A DNA stretch of 64,000 nt from Haematococcus lacustris (taxonomy: Eukaryota; Chlorophyta; Chlorophyceae; Chlamydomonadales; Haematococcaceae), in contig JASKMD010000026.1 in assembly GCA_030144725.1 (NCBI GenBank), positions 1,375,981-1,439,980 of the forward strand, given 5' to 3'. Of this stretch, positions 50,242 through 61,418 are shown one piece after another. The position numbers and the translations under genes are program-made. The notes under the pieces are model-generated. The model did no database searches. It was given only the letters and a program-made list of their open reading frames with translations, and was not told the DNA's origin. The first letter of the stretch is position 1; every line of letters begins with the position of its first letter.

Positions 50242-52204
50242 TTAGCTGGACACCCCACACCCTTGCTTCCCTTGGCTGAACTTAACCAGTGACAGAGGCT
50301 TGGTCATGATGTCAGCTACCATGCTGGCTGTGCTGCAGTAGCTAAATGACACTTCCCCTCTGGCTACCCTTTCTCGTGCAAAGTGATGATGCACATTGAT
50401 GTGCTTGGCACGGGCAGAGGCGATGGGATTGTGCAGCAACTGCAGAGCTGCTTGGTTGTCACACAGAATGCTCGTGCAGTCACCTGGTAGCTGCAAGTCC
50501 TGCATCAGCTTGCGGAGCCACAATCCTTCCTTCACAGCACTGGAGGCTGCCATGTATTCTGCCTCGGCAGTCGACATGGCCACAGTAGGCTGCAATCTGC
50601 TGGACCAACTGATGGCTGCACCGTTCATGGCAAAAACATAGCCAGTGGTGCTGCGGGCTGTGTCTTTGTCACCAGCGTAATCTGCATCACAGTAACCCTG
50701 CAGCTCAGCAGCTTCTCCAAACACAAGCCCCTGATCAGCTGTGCCCTTCAGGTAGCTGAGAATGGCTCGTGCTGCAGTCCAGTGCTGCTGTGTGGGTGCA
50801 GACATGTATCGTGCGAGAGCTCCCACTGCATATGTGATGTCTGGCCTCGTGCAACAGGATAAGTACAGCAGACTACCTACCAAACCACTATAGCTGTGCT
50901 CTGAAGTGTCCAAAGCTACACCTTCCTTCTCTAGCTTAACTGCTGGCGCCATGGGCACCGACTTGCTATGAGCTGCTGTCATGCCATACGTGTTCAGCAG
51001 CTCATGCACATATTGCTGCTGATCTAGCTTCAAAGTGCCCAGATTCCTATCCCTAGTTACCTTCATGCCCAGAAACCACTTGGTGTCACCCAGGTTCTTG
51101 ATGCCGAACACTGCAGACAGTTGTTGCTTCACATAGTTAAGGCTGTCAGTGTCACCCTTCTCAGTGCAGATGAGGCAGTCATCAACATAAACAAGCAGAT
51201 AAACCATGCCTGCCTGGCGCTGCATGGTGAAAAGCGCTGGGTCAGACTCAGAGGCCCTAAACCCCATGCCCTCTAGCACCTGCTTCAACCTAGCATGCCA
51301 GGCTCGCGGAGCCTGCCTGAGCCCATAGAGCGCCTTCTGCAGTTTGCACACAATGTTGTGGCTGCCCTCAACAAACCCTTCAGGCTGCTGCACATAGATG
51401 ATCTCATTGGGCTCAAGCTGTCCATTCAGGAAGGCTGCGTCTACGTCTACCTGGTGAACTTCCATGTCTTCTGCAGCTGCTTTGGCTAGTAGGGTGCGCA
51501 GGGTGGTGTGCTTGCTAACAGGGGCATAAACATCGCCCACATCCACACCTGACACTTGCATGTAGCCTTTAGCCACTAGCCGAGCCTTGAATTTCTCAAT
51601 GGCTCCTGCAGCATCACGTTTAATCTTTAGTACCCATTTGGTGGGCAGAACACGTGCACCAGCAGGCTTGTCAACCAGGCACCATGTCTGGTTCTCATGC
51701 AGAGATGCAAGTTCAGCATGCATGGCTTGGGGCCACATGTCCGCTTGAGGACCAGACAGTGCTTCAGCGACAGTTGGATTGTCATTTGCTTGTGAGTCAG
51801 TGACATTCATGGCATAGAGCTCTGGCTGCCTAATCTTAGCAGGGGGCCTTCTATCTCTGTGTGGGTTGCGGCGTGGCATAGGAGCACCAGGTGCCACAAT
51901 AGCAGCAGGCAGAGGAGCACCTTGCAGCTGATCATTGGGAATGTGGGCAGGAGGGGCAACCTGAGCTCTAGACAAAGGTGCAAGAGCTGGCCTGCTTGCT
52001 GACCTATACTGAGGACTGACAGCTGGGGCACCTATTGCAGCCTGACTCTGACTGGGATCAGCATGTGGGATTCTGTTCCTTCCAATGCCTGAGGGCTGAC
52101 TGAGAGGTCTCTGTCTGGCTGGTGCTCTGCTGCTGCCGTCATCACTGTCGCTGCTGCTGGCATTGTCTGAAGAGCTCCCACTGTCCCTGGAGTCACTACT
52201 GCTG

Positions 52205-52236
<32 letters not shown>

Positions 52237-53121
52237 ACCTGTGTCCCCCCCAGGAGAGACTGGAGGGACAAGGAGGCCTAAGTGGGTTGGGAGGGCAGGG
52301 GCCTTGGGAGCACCAGAAAATTGCAGCTGGGTTGCTGGGCCAGTTGGCATATGCTGAATCAGCTGCTCGTCAAAGACTACATCCTTGCTGTGATACTCTT
52401 TGCCATTGACTAGAACCCTATATGACTTGGAACCGAGCTGATAGCCTACAAACACACCCCAGACTGCCTTGGCCTCTAGTTTGCTGCGCTTATGAGCTGG
52501 TACGTGAACCCAGACAGCTGAGCCAAACACCCTTAGTCCTGACAAATCTGGCTTAACACCAAAGAAGGACTCCCACGGAGTGAGCGGCTGATCTGAGACT
52601 GGTAGAACACATCTGACATAGTTGGACAGCTTAGCTGCATCTGCCCAGTGGTGTAGACCCATGCGACCTGCATGCAGAATGCTTCTGGCCTTTTCCATGA
52701 TGGTCCTATTTAACCTCTCAGCTGCCCCATTCTGTTCAGGGCTGTATGGCGCTGAGTGCTGATGGATGATGCCCTTGTCGCTGCAATACTGCTGCATCTG
52801 CTTGTTGACATACTCAGTCCCATTGTCTGTCCTGATCGCTTTGCAGCGCTGGCCTGACTGGGTTTCTAGCTGCTCAATGACTTGTTTGACGATGCTGGGC
52901 ACCTGGGCCTTGCTGCGCATAGGCATGACTACAGACAGTCTGGTGAAGTCATCAAGAAAAGTGGCCAAGTAGAGGCTGCCGTCCCTGGCTGGTGGGCTGA
53001 TCGGACCACACACATCCATGTGCACGAGCCCTAGAGGAGCAGTGACAGGTGCAGCATTGGAAGAGGGTTGGGCAAATGCTACATTCCTATGATGCTTGCC
53101 CTTGATGCAGCCTATGCAGAC
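50242..53121 (-). CDS. copia pol (integrase, reverse transcriptase, RNase H), copy A
   Basis: Open from the nested-element junction to TGA at 50242. Order: end of the integrase zinc-binding motif (CIGCIKGKHHR, about 53110), integrase core (HMDVCGPIS, TDNGTEYVN, SPEQNGAAERLN with D, D and E in place), reverse transcriptase (WVLKIKRDAAGAIEKFKARL, VDVDAAFLNGQL, KALYGLRQAPRAW, YVDD at about 51190), RNase H (YCDADYAGD, MSTAEAEYMA, DNQAAL, HINVHHHF). A poly-Gln/Ser linker lies between integrase and RT. Key catalytic residues are present. It is cut off from gag and protease by the nested insertion, so it cannot be made as the normal polyprotein. Confidence 0.95.
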
Positions 53122-53124
53122 AGG

Positions 53125-53285
53125 TAGTAGATAATTGGCGGTCCGAGAGCATTATGCGAAAATAATGGACGAGGCCGAGGTGGCGCGGACATACATCCCG
53201 AGGCGCAGCCGAGGGATGTATGGTAGCAGAGCCGAGGACGAGACCATTAGTTCGCATAATGCGAGAGGTAACGGCGATTACCTGG
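53125..53285. repeat. compound palindrome at the left end of the nested element, copy A
   Basis: About 160 bp that folds on itself. The arms agataattggcgg...gagagcattatgcgaa and ttcgcataatgcgagaggtaacgg...gattacct are near-inverted, with an inner palindrome catacatccc/gggatgtatg around 53188-53222. The second copy is at 58303-58463. Related arms occur at 26.2 and 27.8 kb. Confidence 0.8.
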
Positions 53286-53399
53286 TATATCTGAGGTTTC
53301 GCATTCCCGTAACCGCCACCGTTGACCAACACTGTATGCAACCGCTAGACACAGCCGCTAGACACAGCCAGGCAAAGGCTCCCCCGAAACGTATTGCGA

Positions 53400-53835
53400 G
53401 AAGCGTGCTTGCCGCTCGACCAATATCAAAAAGTGCACTTGCCGCTCGACCATTATGTTTTGCCGCTCGACCATTATGCTTTGCCGCTCGACCATTATGT
53501 TTTGCCGGTCGCCAGCCTGGCAGTTATAAGTATACATGCCAGCCAGGTAGCACGTCCGCTAAGATATCGCGTAGAGTCGCTTGAGCAACGTAGAGGTAGC
53601 AATAGTAGTAGCTGTCCCACGTTGACCGCCCCTATCCCACGTTGACCAGCACTACGAACAACGCATTCGCAACGCAGTTGCTGGACCAACGCTCTCGTTT
53701 GCCGCACGAGCATTATCAAAAAGTGCACTTTGCCGCTCGACCATTATCAAAAAGTGCACTTGCCGCTCGACCATTATCATTTGCCGCTCGACCATTATGT
53801 TTTGCCGGTCGCCAGCCTGGCAGTTATAAGTAGCT
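53400..53835. repeat. subterminal repeats of the nested element (gccgctcgaccattatg)
   Basis: Two clusters (about 53408-53510 and 53700-53810) of 20-25 bp units tgccgctcgaccattatg, each ending in gccggtcgccagcctggcag plus ttataagta. The same array is present at 58586-59012 in the second unit. Such subterminal arrays are often transposase- or replication-factor-binding sites; that role is inference. Confidence 0.75.
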
Positions 53836-54006
53836 CGGCTTAAGCGGCTTGCACGACTTGCCGACAGCCTCATCTAGCCATTCCTTACCCCATTGAGGGC
53901 TTTATTCTACCCGACTGCTTTGCACGCTATCGCGGCTTGCACAGCTTGTGCGGCTTGCACGACTTGCGCGGCCACTGACGTGTGACCGATTCAAAAGGAG
54001 GTCAAG

Positions 54007-55327
54007 ATGAGGTCAACCACAGTCAAGTCGACAGAGACCGCCGCACAGCCAGACAACTGCACAGCCCGACAGCCGCACAGCCAGGCAGCCACGTTGGAAA
54101 ATGCTACTCAATTGTCAGGAGGTCGCAAGTCACCTTCAGCTATCACATGCGGCAGCGACGCAGCAGCGAGCAGTGGCGCCCCTGCAACATCTAGTGAGAT
54201 AGCACAGTTAGGCACCTGGGAGCTAATTGACCAAAGCTGCACCGTACTTCGAGCCTCAGCCATCTCGTTACCAATGCCACCTCCCTGTTCTGGTCGTGTC
54301 TCTGTGGCAAGCCGTGGCGTCCACCCTGGCTATTGGCAGCCCAAACGGTTCGCTCCAGTGCCCGCATCTACCACATGGTCAACCCATTGCCAATGTCAAC
54401 GTAGCGACAGATGCAAGTATGCCAGCGGCACACGCGCAGGAGGTGGTCGTTGTCAATGGTGGTGGCGGCCGGCTTGCTTGATCACAGCCCTTAATCCCAG
54501 CTCTTCAGCAGCGCGAGGGTCTTGCGACTCAGGACGCTACTATCTTTGCAGTTCCGACGCTCAACGACAAGAAGTCCCCATTACGGGGACAAACGCAACA
54601 CCCGAGCAGGTGAGAATTGCAAGTGGTGTTGCAGCAACACCGTGGTAGCATGTGCAGTAGCGGGAATGCTCAGCAGCCTATATCTGTTGCAATACATGTT
54701 GCAACATGTGCTCACATGCTGTAATCTGTACCCGTGCAGTTGGAGGTTCATCCCAACTCTACCATTTCCATGACGCCTACTACAGGAGGCCCAAGCTGCT
54801 GTGTGGTGCTATGTGCATGTTTGTGCCAAGTGAGTGCTGCGCTCTCTGTCACCATTACAACACCTTGCCCACCACACGTGTCCCGTGCACTGCTCTGCCA
54901 CCACTTGCTGATGCTTGCTCACATGTTGCTCTATTGCACAGATGCACACCAAGAGCAAGTGTAACGCCACATAACTCATGTTGCGCATCACCAACCAGCG
55001 CAATCCCGCTGCTGCTGTTGCCGGTGTTGCCGCTGCTGTCGCTGCTGCCAGTGTTGCCGCTGTAGCCACTGCCGCTTGCTGTTGTTGCTGCTGCTGCAGC
55101 TTCTGCTGCTGCCAGTGTTGCCGTTGTTGCCCCTGCTGCCACTACTGCCACCACTGCTGCTGCTGCCGCGCGAGCTGCTGCTGCTGCTGCTGCCACCGCT
55201 GCTGCTGCCGCGCGAGCTGCTGCTGCTGCTGCTGCCGGTGTTGCCGCTGCTGTCGCTGCTGCCAGTGTTGCCGCTGTAGCCACTGCCGCTGCTGCTGATG
55301 CTGCTGTTGCTGCTGCAGCTTCTGCTC
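54007..55327 (+). pseudogene. partial copy of the nested element's gene (unit 1)
   Basis: Near-identical to 59185-60505 but lacking the 3' exon, because the duplication joint at 55327 replaces it with copia sequence. Confidence 0.7.
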
Positions 55328-55418
55328 CTGAGCCTGCACTTCCATGCCCCAGTCCTGAAACCACATCTCAGGCTGGGTACAGCAATCTGTTTCAGACTAT
55401 AGGTAGTCTGTGACTGCT

Positions 55419-57381
55419 TTAGCTGGACACCCCACACCCTTGCTTCCCTTGGCTGAACTTAACCAGTGACAGAGGCTTGGTCATGATGTCAGCTACCATG
55501 CTGGCTGTGCTGCAGTAGCTAAATGACACTTCCCCTCTGGCTACCCTTTCTCGTGCAAAGTGATGATGCACATTGATGTGCTTGGCACGGGCAGAGGCGA
55601 TGGGATTGTGCAGCAACTGCAGAGCTGCTTGGTTGTCACACAGAATGCTCGTGCAGTCACCTGGTAGCTGCAAGTCCTGCATCAGCTTGCGGAGCCACAA
55701 TCCTTCCTTCACAGCACTGGAGGCTGCCATGTATTCTGCCTCGGCAGTCGACATGGCCACAGTAGGCTGCAATCTGCTGGACCAACTGATGGCTGCACCG
55801 TTCATGGCAAAAACATAGCCAGTGGTGCTGCGGGCTGTGTCTTTGTCACCAGCGTAATCTGCATCACAGTAACCCTGCAGCTCAGCAGCTTCTCCAAACA
55901 CAAGCCCCTGATCAGCTGTGCCCTTCAGGTAGCTGAGAATGGCTCGTGCTGCAGTCCAGTGCTGCTGTGTGGGTGCAGACATGTATCGTGCGAGAGCTCC
56001 CACTGCATATGTGATGTCTGGCCTCGTGCAACAGGATAAGTACAGCAGACTACCTACCAAACCACTATAGCTGTGCTCTGAAGTGTCCAAAGCTACACCT
56101 TCCTTCTCTAGCTTAACTGCTGGCGCCATGGGCACCGACTTGCTATGAGCTGCTGTCATGCCATACGTGTTCAGCAGCTCATGCACATATTGCTGCTGAT
56201 CTAGCTTCAAAGTGCCCAGATTCCTATCCCTAGTTACCTTCATGCCCAGAAACCACTTGGTGTCACCCAGGTTCTTGATGCCGAACACTGCAGACAGTTG
56301 TTGCTTCACATAGTTAAGGCTGTCAGTGTCACCCTTCTCAGTGCAGATGAGGCAGTCATCAACATAAACAAGCAGATAAACCATGCCTGCCTGGCGCTGC
56401 ATGGTGAAAAGCGCTGGGTCAGACTCAGAGGCCCTAAACCCCATGCCCTCTAGCACCTGCTTCAACCTAGCATGCCAGGCTCGCGGAGCCTGCCTGAGCC
56501 CATAGAGCGCCTTCTGCAGTTTGCACACAATGTTGTGGCTGCCCTCAACAAACCCTTCAGGCTGCTGCACATAGATGATCTCATTGGGCTCAAGCTGTCC
56601 ATTCAGGAAGGCTGCGTCTACGTCTACCTGGTGAACTTCCATGTCTTCTGCAGCTGCTTTGGCTAGTAGGGTGCGCAGGGTGGTGTGCTTGCTAACAGGG
56701 GCATAAACATCGCCCACATCCACACCTGACACTTGCATGTAGCCTTTAGCCACTAGCCGAGCCTTGAATTTCTCAATGGCTCCTGCAGCATCACGTTTAA
56801 TCTTTAGTACCCATTTGGTGGGCAGAACACGTGCACCAGCAGGCTTGTCAACCAGGCACCATGTCTGGTTCTCATGCAGAGATGCAAGTTCAGCATGCAT
56901 GGCTTGGGGCCACATGTCCGCTTGAGGACCAGACAGTGCTTCAGCGACAGTTGGATTGTCATTTGCTTGTGAGTCAGTGACATTCATGGCATAGAGCTCT
57001 GGCTGCCTAATCTTAGCAGGGGGCCTTCTATCTCTGTGTGGGTTGCGGCGTGGCATAGGAGCACCAGGTGCCACAATAGCAGCAGGCAGAGGAGCACCTT
57101 GCAGCTGATCATTGGGAATGTGGGCAGGAGGGGCAACCTGAGCTCTAGACAAAGGTGCAAGAGCTGGCCTGCTTGCTGACCTATACTGAGGACTGACAGC
57201 TGGGGCACCTATTGCAGCCTGACTCTGACTGGGATCAGCATGTGGGATTCTGTTCCTTCCAATGCCTGAGGGCTGACTGAGAGGTCTCTGTCTGGCTGGT
57301 GCTCTGCTGCTGCCGTCATCACTGTCGCTGCTGCTGGCATTGTCTGAAGAGCTCCCACTGTCCCTGGAGTCACTACTGCTG

Positions 57382-57413
<32 letters not shown>

Positions 57414-58299
57414 ACCTGTGTCCCCCCCCAGGAGAGACTGGAGGGACAAGGAGGCCTAAGTGGGTTGGGAGGGCAGGGGCCTTGGGAGCACCAGAAAATT
57501 GCAGCTGGGTTGCTGGGCCAGTTGGCATATGCTGAATCAGCTGCTCGTCAAAGACTACATCCTTGCTGTGATACTCTTTGCCATTGACTAGAACCCTATA
57601 TGACTTGGAACCGAGCTGATAGCCTACAAACACACCCCAGACTGCCTTGGCCTCTAGTTTGCTGCGCTTATGAGCTGGTACGTGAACCCAGACAGCTGAG
57701 CCAAACACCCTTAGTCCTGACAAATCTGGCTTAACACCAAAGAAGGACTCCCACGGAGTGAGCGGCTGATCTGAGACTGGTAGAACACATCTGACATAGT
57801 TGGACAGCTTAGCTGCATCTGCCCAGTGGTGTAGACCCATGCGACCTGCATGCAGAATGCTTCTGGCCTTTTCCATGATGGTCCTATTTAACCTCTCAGC
57901 TGCCCCATTCTGTTCAGGGCTGTATGGCGCTGAGTGCTGATGGATGATGCCCTTGTCGCTGCAATACTGCTGCATCTGCTTGTTGACATACTCAGTCCCA
58001 TTGTCTGTCCTGATCGCTTTGCAGCGCTGGCCTGACTGGGTTTCTAGCTGCTCAATGACTTGTTTGACGATGCTGGGCACCTGGGCCTTGCTGCGCATAG
58101 GCATGACTACAGACAGTCTGGTGAAGTCATCAAGAAAAGTGGCCAAGTAGAGGCTGCCGTCCCTGGCTGGTGGGCTGATCGGACCACACACATCCATGTG
58201 CACGAGCCCTAGAGGAGCAGTGACAGGTGCAGCATTGGAAGAGGGTTGGGCAAATGCTACATTCCTATGATGCTTGCCCTTGATGCAGCCTATGCAGAC
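55419..58299 (-). pseudogene. copia pol, copy B (frameshifted)
   Basis: Duplicate of copy A, offset by 5.18 kb. One extra C in the C-run at 57422-57429 shifts the frame between integrase (58203-57373) and RT-RNase H (57449-55419). Otherwise the sequence equals copy A in every motif checked, including YVDD and the RNase H residues. The break makes it non-functional as one polyprotein. Confidence 0.93.
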
Positions 58300-59184
58300 A
58301 GGTAGTAGATAATTGGCGGTCCGAGAGCATTATGCGAAAATAATGGACGAGGCCGAGGTGGCGCGGACATACATCCCGAGGCGCAGCCGAGGGATGTATG
58401 GTAGCAGAGCCGAGGACGAGACCATTAGTTCGCATAATGCGAGAGGTAACGGCGATTATCTGGTATATCTGAGGTTTCGCATTCCCGTAACCGCCACCGT
58501 TGACCAACACTGTATGCAACCGCTAGACACAGCCGCTAGACACAGCCAGGCAAAGGCTCCCCCGAAACGTATTGCGAGAAGCGTGCTTGCCGCTCGACCA
58601 ATATCAAAAAGTGCACTTGCCGCTCGACCATTATGTTTTGCCGCTCGACCATTATGCTTTGCCGCTCGACCATTATGTTTTGCCGGTCGCCAGCCTGGCA
58701 GTTATAAGTATACATGCCAGCCAGGTAGCACGTCCGCTAAGATATCGCGTAGAGTCGCTTGAGCAACGTAGAGGTAGCAATAGTAGTAGCTGTCCCACGT
58801 TGACCGCCCCTATCCCACGTTGACCAGCACTACGAACAACGCATTCGCAACGCAGTTGCTGGACCAACGCTCTCGTTTGCCGCACGAGCATTATCAAAAA
58901 GTGCACTTTGCCGCTCGACCATTATCAAAAAGTGCACTTGCCGCTCGACCATTATCATTTGCCGCTCGACCATTATGTTTTGCCGGTCGCCAGCCTGGCA
59001 GTTATAAGTAGCTCGGCTTAAGCGGCTTGCACGACTTGCCGACAGCCTCATCTAGCCATTCCTTACCCCATTGAGGGCTTTATTCTACCCGACTGCTTTG
59101 CACGCTATCGCGGCTTGCACAGCTTGTGCGGCTTGCACGACTTGCGCGGCCACTGACGTGTGACCGATTCAAAAGGAGGTCAAG

Positions 59185-61215
59185 ATGAGGTCAACCACAG
59201 TCAAGTCGACAGAGACCGCCGCACAGCCAGACAACTGCACAGCCCGACAGCCGCACAGCCAGGCAGCCACGTTGGAAAATGCTACTCAATTGTCAGGAGG
59301 TCGCAAGTCACCTTCAGCTATCACATGCGGCAGCGACGCAGCAGCGAGCAGTGGCGCCCCTGCAACATCTAGTGAGATAGCACAGTTAGGCACCTGGGAG
59401 CTAATTGACCAAAGCTGCACCGTACTTCGAGCCTCAGCCATCTCGTTACCAATGCCACCTCCCTGTTCTGGTCGTGTCTCTGTGGCAAGCCGTGGCGTCC
59501 ACCCTGGCTATTGGCAGCCCAAACGGTTCGCTCCAGTGCCCGCATCTACCACATGGTCAACCCATTGCCAATGTCAACGTAGCGACAGATGCAAGTATGC
59601 CAGCGGCACACGCGCAGGAGGTGGTCGTTGTCAATGGTGGTGGCGGCCGGCTTGCTTGATCACAGCCCTTAATCCCAGCTCTTCAGCAGCGCGAGGGTCT
59701 TGCGACTCAGGACGCTACTATCTTTGCAGTTCCGACGCTCAACGACAAGAAGTCCCCATTACGGGGACAAACGCAACACCCGAGCAGGTGAGAATTGCAA
59801 GTGGTGTTGCAGCAACACCGTGGTAGCATGTGCAGTAGCGGGAATGCTCAGCAGCCTATATCTGTTGCAATACATGTTGCAACATGTGCTCACATGCTGT
59901 AATCTGTACCCGTGCAGTTGGAGGTTCATCCCAACTCTACCATTTCCATGACGCCTACTACAGGAGGCCCAAGCTGCTGTGTGGTGCTATGTGCATGTTT
60001 GTGCCAAGTGAGTGCTGCGCTCTCTGTCACCATTACAACACCTTGCCCACCACACGTGTCCCGTGCACTGCTCTGCCACCACTTGCTGATGCTTGCTCAC
60101 ATGTTGCTCTATTGCACAGATGCACACCAAGAGCAAGTGTAACGCCACATAACTCATGTTGCGCATCACCAACCAGCGCAATCCCGCTGCTGCTGTTGCC
60201 GGTGTTGCCGCTGCTGTCGCTGCTGCCAGTGTTGCCGCTGTAGCCACTGCCGCTTGCTGTTGTTGCTGCTGCTGCAGCTTCTGCTGCTGCCAGTGTTGCC
60301 GTTGTTGCCCCTGCTGCCACTACTGCCACCACTGCTGCTGCTGCCGCGCGAGCTGCTGCTGCTGCTGCTGCCACCGCTGCTGCTGCCGCGCGAGCTGCTG
60401 CTGCTGCTGCTGCCGGTGTTGCCGCTGCTGTCGCTGCTGCCAGTGTTGCCGCTGTAGCCACTGCCGCTGCTGCTGATGCTGCTGTTGCTGCTGCAGCTTC
60501 TGCTGCTGCAGCTTCTGCTGCTGCCAGTGTTGCCGTTGTTGCCCCTGCTGCCACTGCTGTTGCTGCTGCTGCTGCTGCTGCTGCCGCGCGAGTTGCTGCT
60601 GCTGCTGCCGGTGTTGCCGCTGTTGTCGCTGCTGCCAGTGTTGCCGCTGTAGCCACTGCCGCTGCTGATGCTGCTGTTGCTGCTGAAGCTGCTGCATCTA
60701 TTGCTGCTGCCAGTGTTGCCGTTGTTGCCCCTGCTGCCCCTGCTGTTGCTGCTGTTGCCGCTGCTGCCGCGCGAGTTGTAGCTGCTGCTGCCGGTGTTGC
60801 CGCTGCTGCCGCTGTTGTCGCTGCTGCCAGTGTTGCCGCTGTAGCTGCTGCCGCTGATGCTGATGATGCTGCTGCTGCAGCTTCTGCTCCTGCCAGTGTT
60901 GCCGTTGTTGCCCCTGCTGCCCCTGCTGCTGCCGCTGCTATGTTCTATGCTATGTCCTTCTATGTCCTAAACAGCCCGCAGGCAGTCTCCGCTCCTATCG
61001 GGGGCTTCAACGCGCCATGTTCAATACAGCCTGGCCCTAGTCATGCGGCCCCTGTACCCTTCCCCCGCCCCATGGCCATACGTTCCCAGGGAGTCTGCCC
61101 TGATGCCATGGCCTTCCTCTCTGCCAATGAGCAGCTGTGTGTGCCAGCACCAGGGCATGTTGCATTCATGCTTGGCTTCATGCTTGGCTTGGCATTGGAA
61201 TGGTGGAGCGATTGA
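59185..61215 (+). CDS. gene of unknown function carried by the nested element
   Basis: Fragmentary multi-exon reading on plus. The 5' frame opens at ATG 59185 (MRSTTVKSTETAAQPDN). A later block in another frame (QPLIPALQQREGLATQDATI, FAVPTLNDKKSPLRG) ends at a GTGAGA donor near 59787, and the next block starts after gtgcag at about 59917 (LEVHPNSTISMTPTTGG). A long Ala/Val-rich repeat (60190-60940) follows, then a final frame ending at TGA 61213-61215 (FAPGH-like VPAPGHVAFMLGFMLGLALE). A TGA separates two of the blocks in frame, so the structure is unresolved or decayed. TGTAA, a poly(A)-type signal in these algae, follows at about 61290. No family is recognised. It could be a captured host gene. 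Confidence 0.4.
60190..60940. repeat. CTG-rich minisatellite with roughly 190-240-bp higher-order unit
   Basis: Tandem gctgctgcc, gttgccgctgctg and ccagtgttgccg units arranged in a larger repeat. The Ala/Val/Thr-rich plus frame and Gln-rich minus frame are open. The internal duplication of the copia element broke and rejoined within this array (copy at about 55005-55327). Confidence 0.85.
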
Positions 61216-61418
61216 TTTCTTTCATTCATTTCGTGCAACTCGCTAGGCCATCGACGTTTGCAGGGACACATTAGCATCAGGCCATCACGTTTTTGTAAGC
61301 GTGCGATTGTAAGCTCTGAGTACCGGCGCGGTTGACCCCTTATTATGCCCCTATTATGCCTCCATTATGAGAAAATAAGGACGCCTATATTTTTCCCTAT
61401 ACCTCAGATATGTCCAGG

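Larger units (their letters stand above)
50150..60505. repeat. two tandem copies of a 5.18-kb unit inside the copia element
   Basis: 50150-55327 and 55328-60505 are almost identical. The offset is 5177 bp up to a C-run and 5178 beyond it. Each unit holds the copia pol region plus the left 2.2 kb of the nested element. Differences seen: C7 at 52245-52251 versus C8 at 57422-57429, and cgattacctgg versus cgattatctgg (about 53275/58453). The junction at 55327 joins a CTG-rich array of the nested element to copia 3' sequence at a short cctg overlap, as expected for unequal exchange at microhomology. Confidence 0.93.
58303..61414 (+). mobile_element. unclassified 3.1-kb element nested in copia integrase
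   Basis: Inserted in the copia zinc-binding codons. CAGG stands on both sides (58299-58302 and 61415-61418), and removing the insert plus one CAGG gives an in-frame KCPVCIGCIKGKHHR. It starts TAGTAGATAATTGGCGG and ends CTCAGATATGTC, so there is no simple terminal inverted repeat, although atatctgaggt lies inverted near both ends (about 58460 and 61404). The left end is a compound palindrome. Both ends carry cattatg(c/a)gaaaataa. It carries a plus-strand gene (59185-61215) but no recognised transposase. Relatives lie at 26.2-28.0 kb. The short 4-bp duplication and lack of inverted ends do not fit a superfamily I can name. Confidence 0.75.

Noticed and set aside
58303..61414. Helitron identity for the nested element
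   Set aside because: Its ends are not TC...CTRR, CAGG is duplicated on both sides rather than insertion between A and T, and no Rep/helicase was seen.
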